A stretch of 36,820 nucleotides of DNA, from assembly GCF_018271975.1 (NCBI RefSeq), contig NZ_JAGUCN010000040.1, positions 1 through 36,820 on the forward strand, given 5' to 3'. The notes beneath the pieces were generated by a model. It saw only the letters and a list, made by a program, of their open reading frames with translations, was not told the origin of the DNA and searched no databases. Origin of the DNA: Carboxylicivirga mesophila. GTDB lineage: Bacteria; Bacteroidota; Bacteroidia; Bacteroidales; Marinilabiliaceae. Both the position numbers and the translations under genes were made by a program. This document shows, in pieces, positions 30,808 to 36,820 of this stretch (position 1 is the first letter of the stretch; every line of letters begins with the position of its first letter).

Positions 30808-30900
30808 TTCTTTTAATGCACACCGGCCTGCCGTGTGATGCGTAGTTTGTGTTGCGCCTGCGGCAAGCTATGCATTATTTACCGCGTGTTGTGTGTAGGC
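30808..30900. repeat. Palindrome-rich spacer downstream of the reverse transcriptase gene
   Basis: This 93-base spacer is dense in inverted repeats: TAATGCA (30814-30820) with TGCATTA (30871-30877), an imperfect hairpin CACAC-CGGC/GCCGTGTG (about 30820-30838), and TTGC/GCAA around GCCTGCG (about 30852-30866). It is far more G+C-rich than the genes on either side. It may be a structured RNA, a cassette-boundary recombination site or a small MITE. It does not match the attC core boxes well. Confidence 0.5.
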
Positions 30901-30901
30901 T

Positions 30902-32218
30902 TTAATTTAACCTTACTTGGTCTATTTTTGTATCAATTATTTTCAAGTCAAATTCTTTACGTTCCTTTTTATAAAATGCTCTTAAGTTATAATGATATGA
31001 ATTATATGGAACATTGTTAATTAACTCATCTAGGGCTGTATAAAACTCTGCATCATTATTAATAAATGACTTTATTCTTTTAAAGTGCCAAATGCCTAAT
31101 TGAGCGAGAAAATCTGGGTCAAGAAATTTTGATATCAAACGTTTTTTATATTTAGCCTCTATTAAGCTACTGTCAATAGTTAATATTCGTTTTAACACTG
31201 AGTTATCTCTAAACCTAATATTCTTTTCCAAAAATTCGAAATACATACCCACACCGGCATTTATTGAATTTTTGTTCTCTTTATCTCGTAATAACTCAAA
31301 CAAGCCAAAGCACCAATAAGTATTAAATTCATTCTTAGACTTAAACTCTTTGACTTTGCTACTATTAAAATTCAAGTTTATTTTTAAAAGTTCTCTTGAG
31401 GCTTCAAATAGAATAGATTTAGCTGTAGATAAATCCTTTGCATAAATTATCTGGTCGTCAGCAAAACGTATATATTTTGCTCCATAACGATTAGCAATTT
31501 CATTCATTGCTAAATCATAGTCCTGTAAATAAAAGTTTGCTAAGATTCTTGAACAATCACCAATTTCATCCTGCGGTATTCCAACAGTCTTTGGGTTATA
31601 TCCTTCTAATTTCTTGTTCCAGTTTTGTAGAAAGTGGAATAGTAAAGTTACAGCATCTTGCTTTGATTTTGGGATTACATGTCTAATTTTTCTTTCAAGT
31701 ATCGTTAGGTTTATGCAATCATAGAAATTAGCAATATCAAGATTAATAAAACATTTCCAATCATCAGTGTCTCTGTGAGATTTTGCAATATTCTGAAATG
31801 ATTGCCATTCCTGAACCCAAGACAGTTCGTTAATAGTATTATAAGGAACATAATCTAATTCTATTATTTCTTGTTCCTCTTTTAGTCTTATTGGATTACC
31901 CAAAGTCCAACCACCATATGTACCTTCAACTCTATTTACTGCAATTTCATTTTCAAGTAACTTTATGCACAAAAAGAAAACGCAATAGTCCTTCCTTGTA
32001 AAAGTTGGTACGTACCGTGAAATTCCATTGTGCTTATTTACAACAATGTAATCTCTAGGGTTTTTGGGACTATATGTAAACTCACTTATCTCATCGTAAA
32101 GTTCATTTAGAAATTTATTCTTATCAGGACTACTCTCAAAAGGAACAATACTCTCCTTCAATTTCTTCCAAAATTTAGATTCAAATACTTTTTCAAATGA
32201 AGCTTTATCTATTTTCAT
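30902..32218 (-). CDS. Reverse transcriptase of non-intron, defence-like (UG/Abi-like) type
   Basis: A 438-residue protein with an intact polymerase core. Motif A is LDIANFYDCI (Asp161). The motif-B region is GIPQDEIGDCSRILANFYL (213-231), with the SR-LAN pattern of unknown-group/Abi reverse transcriptases. Motif C is RFADDQIIY (Asp254, Asp255). The N-terminal part (GISRYVPTFTRKDYCVFF, GTYGGWTLGNP) and the helical C-terminus lack the maturase and HNH domains of group II intron proteins, and there is no retron-type VTG signature. The start codon lies 15 bases after the stop of the dynamin-like GTPase, so the two form an operon. Such free-standing reverse transcriptases often serve in anti-phage defence (DRT systems). 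I cannot assign the exact class. The gene is very AT-rich. Confidence 0.88.
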   Translation of the reverse strand: MKIDKASFEKVFESKFWKKLKESIVPFESSPDKNKFLNELYDEISEFTYSPKNPRDYIVVNKHNGISRYVPTFTRKDYCVFFLCIKLLENEIAVNRVEGTYGGWTLGNPIRLKEEQEIIELDYVPYNTINELSWVQEWQSFQNIAKSHRDTDDWKCFINLDIANFYDCINLTILERKIRHVIPKSKQDAVTLLFHFLQNWNKKLEGYNPKTVGIPQDEIGDCSRILANFYLQDYDLAMNEIANRYGAKYIRFADDQIIYAKDLSTAKSILFEASRELLKINLNFNSSKVKEFKSKNEFNTYWCFGLFELLRDKENKNSINAGVGMYFEFLEKNIRFRDNSVLKRILTIDSSLIEAKYKKRLISKFLDPDFLAQLGIWHFKRIKSFINNDAEFYTALDELINNVPYNSYHYNLRAFYKKERKEFDLKIIDTKIDQVRLN

Positions 32219-32233
32219 TGTTATGTGTTGTAG

Positions 32234-34861
32234 TTATACTAAATTAATTTCTTGAATCTTATTATTGACATCTGAAATCTGAGTTTTTAAATCTGCAAGA
32301 AAGTCGAATGAAGGCTCAATAGCTTCTTGTTTAATATCATGCGAGATTACCTCTAATTTTGCATCATCATAATTGAAGTAGGCACTTAATAATCTAGTTA
32401 TATTTTTAATCTCTTCAATATAAACACTTCTTATTTCTTTATCTTTCTTATGACACTCAATTAATTCTAAATATATCCCACTAAGTTTTTTGGAATAAGA
32501 CTGATTACGTATATCTGCAAGTTGTTTTTCTAAACTTTCTCTAAAATGTTTATCTATTAATGTTTTTTCATCTTGATTATCTTTAAACTCCTTTAAACTA
32601 TTATCTAATATCTTATTTGATGAAGTAATCATTTCATTTTTAATTTCTTGCTTAGAATCCCTAATTTTATCAGAAATCGTATCAGTTAACTTTGCTATTG
32701 CAAAAGATATTACAGGTAAAACTAGGTTTGCAACAATACTTATAATAAAGTTATTTGCAGTATCATCATTCAGTTTTAAATAATTGAAAATTGTAAACGG
32801 TAAAACTATTGAAGCTGCAATGACAGTAAAAAGGAAGAACCTTGTCCAGCGATTTCTTTTTAACGTTTTGGTCTTTGTTCTAAATTTTGTTTGATATTCA
32901 CGTATATTCTGTTCTATTTCATGGAATGTAGATTTAATTTTATTTCTTAGTCTATGATTAACATTATCTATCAGAATATTGCACAAGTTAGATGAACTTT
33001 CTGCTATGGTACTTTTGGTTTCTATTTTATCAAATTCAACAACACTTAAATCGACTGAATTTAGAGTTATTTGATTTTCCTCAAAGTCATATTTTAGTTT
33101 AGATAGACTATCTTGAAATGTTTTAGTATTCTCATTGTAGTTTGAAAATATGATGTCAGCAGCTTTTTGTTTTATTTGTTCCTTAAATTGCTCCTTAAAT
33201 TCGCTTTCTAATTGATTTAATTTATGACCAATCCCAAGCTTAGATATATATTCTTTTACGTGCTCTGAGAATACACCTGCCCTATATAAATATACATGGT
33301 CAAAATGAACATCAATATCTTTATTTAATCCTTCTTGTGCTTTTCTAATTATGTCTGAAAGTAGAGAAATAGGTTGAAAATTTAATAATCTATGGCTAAG
33401 AGAATTATTATTTGATTTAAGAAAATATAATAATTCTTTAACTGCTGAAAGAAGAGTTGTTTCTATTTTATTCATTTCACTCTCTACAAAAGTTGAGAAT
33501 GTAACGTTAATTTGAGGCAATTCAGTGACTTTAAAATCTTCAATCTTATACTTTAAGTTTTGGAATCTATTTAAATCGACATTTTCTATTTCAGTTCTTA
33601 CACTTGAGAGATATGGTCTTATTTCATCTTGTGTCTTAGAAATAAATTCATCATAAAATTCATTAACAGGTGTTGATTTAAATGAACTAAAATTACTCGA
33701 TATTTTATTGAATAATTCTACAATCAATGTATCTCCCCATATAGTTGTACATACATTTTTTAAAGATGGTTCTTCAAGGTCTTTTATATTTCTATTTTTA
33801 ATTCTTTCAATTTCACTCTGATAGTTTCGCCAAGTTTCTGTTAGTCGATTGTTAGTGATTCTGACTTTGTCCTCATATCTTGCAATATTATTTCTGGCAT
33901 CGTCCACATATTTATTTAAGGTTTTTAATTTACTAGTTGTATTTTCTAAAAAACGGGATCTAATTTTTAAACCATTATTTCTAAATAAACTGACTTTATA
34001 TTCATGCATTCGAATTTTATTCTCAACATCATCTAATGAAGAATATTCTGAAACATAATCAACTAAATCAGGAATACCAAAGCCTTTTTTATTATCAATA
34101 ATATGAAAATCTTTATCTGATATTTTAACTAAATCGATTGTGTCTTTAATTCTAGCAATAGCTTTAGCAATAAACCTGTTTGATTCTGATTCATCGAAAT
34201 TATCAACTGAAATACCGCTATCAAAATCCTTTCTAAATTCATCAGCTCTCGTTACAATAAATTTTGTTGGTATTAATGATAAGTTCTCCTCTTTTGCTTT
34301 CAATAATGGAAGGTCATTTTCATCTAATGGATTTGTTGAAGAAAAGAAATACAATAGCAAATCACATATAGGTAAATAGTCTTGCATTAATTCACTTATA
34401 ATTAACGGATCAGTATCGCCTGCTCCTGGAGTATCAATAAAAACAATGTTTTTCAGAAAATCGTGTTCAACATAAACAGGTTTGACTGGTATATTCCCAT
34501 AGCTAACTAATTTGATAAATGAAGGTTCATTGCTTGGATGAGTAATTAATGAAATCGCTTTATCACTTGGATGTAAATCAACTTCCCTTGCATTTTTTCC
34601 TGACAAATTGAGTAAAGAATTAATTGTACTTGATTTTCCTGAAGAAAAATGTCCCATAAATCCAATGTAAACAAGCTCTCTTTTCTTTTCAATATACTGA
34701 CCAACACTTTTGTGAATTCGCCTTAAAGCATCGTAATTAGATCTACTTTCAACATTTGTCTCTATTTCAAGAATACTTTTGGTTAATTCATCCTTTGAAA
34801 GAGAAATCAACTCTTCAAATTTTATTAATAATTGCTTAGTTTCACTATTGTTCTCATTCAT
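32234..34861 (-). CDS. Membrane-anchored dynamin-like GTPase
   Basis: An 875-residue large GTPase. The GTP-binding domain (about 60-270) has G1 GHFSSGKSS (70-78, Lys76), G3 DTPGAGD (143-149), and TRAD (204-207) at the G4 place. Long helical, coiled-coil stalk regions follow (about 280-665). Two adjacent membrane spans at about 674-694 and 704-725 form a hairpin like the membrane paddle of bacterial dynamin-like proteins, then a further helical segment to the end. It would sit on the inner membrane and could remodel or seal it on GTP hydrolysis. It is the first gene of an operon with the reverse transcriptase. Dynamin-like proteins are known in phage resistance (for example LeoA-type Eleos systems). 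Strong AT bias (15 G+C in 60 at 33301-33360) suggests acquisition. Confidence 0.9.
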   Translation of the reverse strand: MNENNSETKQLLIKFEELISLSKDELTKSILEIETNVESRSNYDALRRIHKSVGQYIEKKRELVYIGFMGHFSSGKSSTINSLLNLSGKNAREVDLHPSDKAISLITHPSNEPSFIKLVSYGNIPVKPVYVEHDFLKNIVFIDTPGAGDTDPLIISELMQDYLPICDLLLYFFSSTNPLDENDLPLLKAKEENLSLIPTKFIVTRADEFRKDFDSGISVDNFDESESNRFIAKAIARIKDTIDLVKISDKDFHIIDNKKGFGIPDLVDYVSEYSSLDDVENKIRMHEYKVSLFRNNGLKIRSRFLENTTSKLKTLNKYVDDARNNIARYEDKVRITNNRLTETWRNYQSEIERIKNRNIKDLEEPSLKNVCTTIWGDTLIVELFNKISSNFSSFKSTPVNEFYDEFISKTQDEIRPYLSSVRTEIENVDLNRFQNLKYKIEDFKVTELPQINVTFSTFVESEMNKIETTLLSAVKELLYFLKSNNNSLSHRLLNFQPISLLSDIIRKAQEGLNKDIDVHFDHVYLYRAGVFSEHVKEYISKLGIGHKLNQLESEFKEQFKEQIKQKAADIIFSNYNENTKTFQDSLSKLKYDFEENQITLNSVDLSVVEFDKIETKSTIAESSSNLCNILIDNVNHRLRNKIKSTFHEIEQNIREYQTKFRTKTKTLKRNRWTRFFLFTVIAASIVLPFTIFNYLKLNDDTANNFIISIVANLVLPVISFAIAKLTDTISDKIRDSKQEIKNEMITSSNKILDNSLKEFKDNQDEKTLIDKHFRESLEKQLADIRNQSYSKKLSGIYLELIECHKKDKEIRSVYIEEIKNITRLLSAYFNYDDAKLEVISHDIKQEAIEPSFDFLADLKTQISDVNNKIQEINLV

Positions 34862-35101
34862 ATTTTATGATTGTTTATTGTAGGAACGTCTCTCTCTATA
34901 ACACATAACTCATTTATACCCGCACCCTCATACCCGATATATTACCACTATCACCCACTAAGGCATATAGCCATTTCTACCGGCACTCAAGTGCCCAATA
35001 ATTTATTAGTCTTTTATGCTTTCCTGCCCCTTATTACGCTCACATTATCCCCGGTCAGGGGGGCAGTTTTTCCGATTAGTGCCTGCTAAATTAGAATTTA
35101 T
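34862..35101. other. Leader region upstream of the GTPase-RT operon with hairpins
   Basis: No convincing gene. It contains two hairpins: GGCACT/AGTGCC at 34982-34995, followed by an AATAATTTATTAG tract a little like the tails of the repeats at the window start, and a larger stem CTGCCCC (35024-35030) with GGGGCAG (35060-35066) followed by TTTTT (35067-35071), with an inner CCCC/GGGG pair at 35049-35061. The latter looks like a plus-strand terminator with no gene before it, so it could end a small RNA. The operon promoter must also lie here on the minus strand. Confidence 0.4.
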
Positions 35102-35130
35102 TTTGAGATGCACATACTTATGTTGATAAA

Positions 35131-35327
35131 AGATGGGGTGGAGTTGATGAGTGGTCAGTGGTTAGTGGTCAGTAGTTGGGTAGAAGGTAGAGTTGCTGGT
35201 TTTGGGTTACTGGTTGCTGGTTGCTGGTTTTGGGTGTTTTTTGGGGCAGAAGAGAATAGAGAAGAGTGAAGAGAAAAGTGAAGAGTGAAAAGTTGGTAGT
35301 GAGTAGTGGGGGTGGGAGGTGAGGCGG
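35131..35327 (+). repeat. Low-complexity GT- then GA-rich tract with imperfect short repeats
   Basis: About 200 bases almost free of C on the plus strand, made of three successive repeat families: GTGGTCAGTGGTTAGTGG-type (35151-35179), GGTTGCTGGTTGCTGG-type (35192-35234), and GAAGAGTGAAGAG-type (35249-35292). Each is an imperfect 7- to 9-base periodicity. It ends just before the next gene's frame and may mark the junction of the AT-rich island with the older chromosome. Confidence 0.7.
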
Positions 35328-35375
35328 ATTGACATCAGGCTATTACAATTCATAACTTTGCTGGAAAACAGGCTG

Positions 35376-35855
35376 ATGTGTTTTGAGCTGCGCCCATATC
35401 ATCGCATCGTTGCATTCTTGTGTATTGCTATCCATCTGGTTGGTTGCTCTGGCAATAGGTGGGTAACCAGCTACAATAAAAGTGTAGAATTAGAAGGTGA
35501 CTATACGGTTTTTATCAACCAAAACTACCGGAACTATTACCACCAGCTATATGGTGCCGTTACTTCGGATAGTGCATTGTTGGGTTACATTATTCCCGAT
35601 GAAGAAATAAGTACGGTGCCTCGTCAGTTGGATTATTATGTGGTGTATTGCGATATGCCATTAGCGGATGCGGCAGCTGACTCATTAAGTGTTGCAATCT
35701 CGTTTGATGCCATCGTTAAGGTGAGGCAATTTGAGTATAATAGAAATGTTAAGTATGCCCGTACGGCTGTATTGGTTGCCTTACCATTTGTATTAGCCAT
35801 TATCATTTACCACGAGTACCAGTCAATGGACTTAGATATTGGGTGGTCGGGTTAA
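35376..35855 (+). CDS. Small lipoprotein with C-terminal membrane span, unknown function
   Basis: The frame is open from a GTG at 35319 inside the low-complexity tract; I prefer the ATG at 35376 (159 residues). A long signal peptide ends in lipobox HLVGC (about Cys24). The middle part is beta-rich (DYTVFINQNYRNYYHQLYG, LDYYVVYCDMPLA), and a hydrophobic helix of about 18 residues (RTAVLVALPFVLAIIIYH) lies near the C-terminus. I recognise no family. Composition is like the older chromosome, not like the AT-rich island to its left. A run of palindromic repeats follows it. Confidence 0.6.
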   Translation: MCFELRPYHRIVAFLCIAIHLVGCSGNRWVTSYNKSVELEGDYTVFINQNYRNYYHQLYGAVTSDSALLGYIIPDEEISTVPRQLDYYVVYCDMPLADAAADSLSVAISFDAIVKVRQFEYNRNVKYARTAVLVALPFVLAIIIYHEYQSMDLDIGWSG

Positions 35856-35876
35856 AGGAGGTTGATTTCTCAGGCA

Positions 35877-35986
35877 GCGTGGGCACGCTACCCAATTACC
35901 CTGGGCAAGGCGCCCAAACAGCTTGGGCAGCTTACCCAAACAGCGTGGGCGCATTGCCCAAGCGGCTTGGGCGTACTGCCCAATCA
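35877..35986. repeat. Five tandem 22-bp palindromic repeats
   Basis: Five head-to-tail units of exactly 22 bases start at 35877, 35899, 35921, 35943 and 35965. Each has a TGGGC near its start and a GCCCA or ACCCA near position 15, so each folds on its own into a short hairpin with a 5- to 6-base variable centre. Positions 4-8 and the CCCAA block are conserved while the loop varies. They lie between two convergent genes and end 22 bases before the stop codon of the minus-strand gene. Confidence 0.85.
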
Positions 35987-36008
35987 AAATTTCTAACAAA
36001 ATAGCTGT

Positions 36009-36710
36009 TTAGCTAACAGGTACCAGTTCATATGGCAGGCGGCCAGTGCGTAAGGTTTTGGAGTTGTGGTAAATGCATCTTACTTCAATGGCGTATGTGC
36101 CACTTGTTAATGTGGCAGGCACGATAAACATTAATTCAGAAGGGAAGTTCTTAATAATATTATCAACGCGGGTTTCGGTGCCATCTCCAGCAATAAAAAA
36201 GATGCCTTGCGTTTCGTCATCCTGGTTAAACTTTAGCGTTGTACCACGTATTGAGGCTACATGGCCAGAGGTAAACGACTCATTAACCACTTTACTCATT
36301 TGGTCGGTAAAGTTTTGTAAAACAGGTTGAATGGCAGTGATGTTAACCTTTTTAAGCTCAATGTTTGCCGCAGCCTGGGCCAGTCGTCTCCCCGCATTTA
36401 AATTAATCTTAACGGAATGCCTGGCGGTATCAAACGCATCCTGGTTATTGGAAAACACGCCAACAATGCTTGGGGCAATCTTAAAAAGTTCGGTACTCAC
36501 ATTGTTTCCTTTTTGAATGGAATCAACAACAGCGTACTCAAACTCTTCAATAACCGATAGTGCTTCGGCCTTGGTAACGGTCGAGCCTTTGCCAATCATT
36601 GTTTCAACAATTTGTTCAACAGTAATCGTGTCATTGTCGGTGGTGACTGCCATGCAGTCGTTTGGATCATCAGTCAGATGATTTGGAACAAGTCCATAGC
36701 GTAAAGCCAT
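36009..36710 (-). CDS. HU-like DNA-binding protein with DUF4469-type C-terminal domain
   Basis: The frame reaches a TTG at 36776, but the ATG at 36710 (233 residues) gives the family's usual start MALRYGLVPN. Residues about 1-125 are an HU/IHF-like domain of the Bacteroidota type (DPNDCMAVTTDND, MIGKGSTVTKAEALSVIEEFEYA, RHSVKINLNAGRRL). Residues about 135-233 are an Ig-like domain of DUF4469 type (VASIRGTTLKFNQDDE, FFIAGDGTETRV). Many Bacteroidota genomes have several copies of such proteins, thought to act as nucleoid-associated proteins; exact role unknown. It is convergent with the small lipoprotein gene. Confidence 0.85.
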   Translation of the reverse strand: MALRYGLVPNHLTDDPNDCMAVTTDNDTITVEQIVETMIGKGSTVTKAEALSVIEEFEYAVVDSIQKGNNVSTELFKIAPSIVGVFSNNQDAFDTARHSVKINLNAGRRLAQAAANIELKKVNITAIQPVLQNFTDQMSKVVNESFTSGHVASIRGTTLKFNQDDETQGIFFIAGDGTETRVDNIIKNFPSELMFIVPATLTSGTYAIEVRCIYHNSKTLRTGRLPYELVPVS

Positions 36711-36743
36711 AATATGTAGTATTAAAATCCTATATTGCAAGCT

Positions 36744-36804
36744 CCGCCGGCCTCCTCTTCCAAAGCGTGACGCCAATCTTGCCAGGTTGATGACCAGCCG
36801 GCGG
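36744..36804. repeat. GC-rich inverted repeat upstream of the HU-like gene
   Basis: CCGCCGGC (36744-36751) and GCCGGCGG (36797-36804) form a perfect 8-bp inverted repeat 45 bases apart, just upstream of the HU-like gene. The sequence is much more G+C-rich than its surroundings. It may be an operator or the end of a structured element cut by the window edge. Confidence 0.45.
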
Positions 36805-36820
36805 TTTACTTCGCAACATT

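Noticed and set aside
30902-32218. Reverse transcriptase as part of a group II intron, a retron or a diversity-generating element
   Set aside because: No maturase or HNH domain, no intron domain V/VI-like end, no retron VTG signature or msr/msd-like layout that I can see, and no variable-repeat/template-repeat pair nearby.
35319-35375. GTG start for the small lipoprotein at 35376-35855
   Set aside because: It lies inside the low-complexity tract and would put about 19 extra residues before the signal peptide; the ATG at 35376 gives a proper lipoprotein signal.
35877-35986. CRISPR array
   Set aside because: The units are contiguous 22-mers without unique spacers between them, and no cas genes are present.
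36728-36819. A 29-codon minus-strand frame from ATG at 36819 to TAG at 36730
   Set aside because: Very short, lies over a GC-rich inverted repeat, runs into the window edge and matches no small protein family I can recognise with confidence.

Overview
The window looks like chromosomal DNA of a marine or sediment Bacteroidota, most likely a Marinilabiliales-type organism. The reasons are a SusC/SusD pair, a hybrid two-component regulator, type IX secretion (T9SS) sorting tails on exported proteins, several sulfatases, and the HU-like protein with a DUF4469-type domain. T9SS tails argue against a typical gut Bacteroides. The taxon is inferred from gene content only.

Positions 1-2462 hold two REP-like hairpins, a coiled-coil lipoprotein (minus strand) and an exported carboxypeptidase-regulatory-domain protein. 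Positions 2895-30057 are one large polysaccharide utilization locus (PUL). In order it contains an HTCS sensor/regulator, a possible 37-residue membrane peptide, SusC, SusD, a GH128-like endo-glycanase lipoprotein, a carbohydrate-binding protein with a T9SS tail, a stretch of decayed genes, two near-identical GH16 enzymes with different export anchors, a GH43_24-type exo-beta-1,3-galactanase-like lipoprotein, a right-handed beta-helix protein, a GH2 beta-galactosidase, a sulfatase fused to a third GH16 domain, and two more sulfatase lipoproteins. A strong terminator at 30032-30057 closes it.

The enzyme set reads as a system for a sulfated beta-linked, galactose-rich algal polysaccharide. Outer-membrane GH16/GH128 enzymes would cut the chain, SusCD would import fragments, and sulfatases, GH43 and GH2 would finish the job from the ends. 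Sulfated beta-1,3-galactan or an arabinogalactan-like polymer is my best guess, with beta-1,3-glucan as the alternative because of GH128.

Positions about 30060-34900 are strikingly AT-rich (15 G+C in 60 bases at 33301-33360, against 30 in 60 at 22861-22920). They carry an apparent two-gene operon on the minus strand: a large membrane-anchored dynamin-like GTPase followed 15 bases later by an intact, non-intron reverse transcriptase. A small lipoprotein follows after a palindrome-rich spacer. This module resembles an anti-phage defence system and is the best candidate here for something undescribed. Beyond it lie an odd low-complexity GT/GA-rich tract, a small lipoprotein, five tandem 22-bp palindromic repeats, and an HU-like DNA-binding protein.
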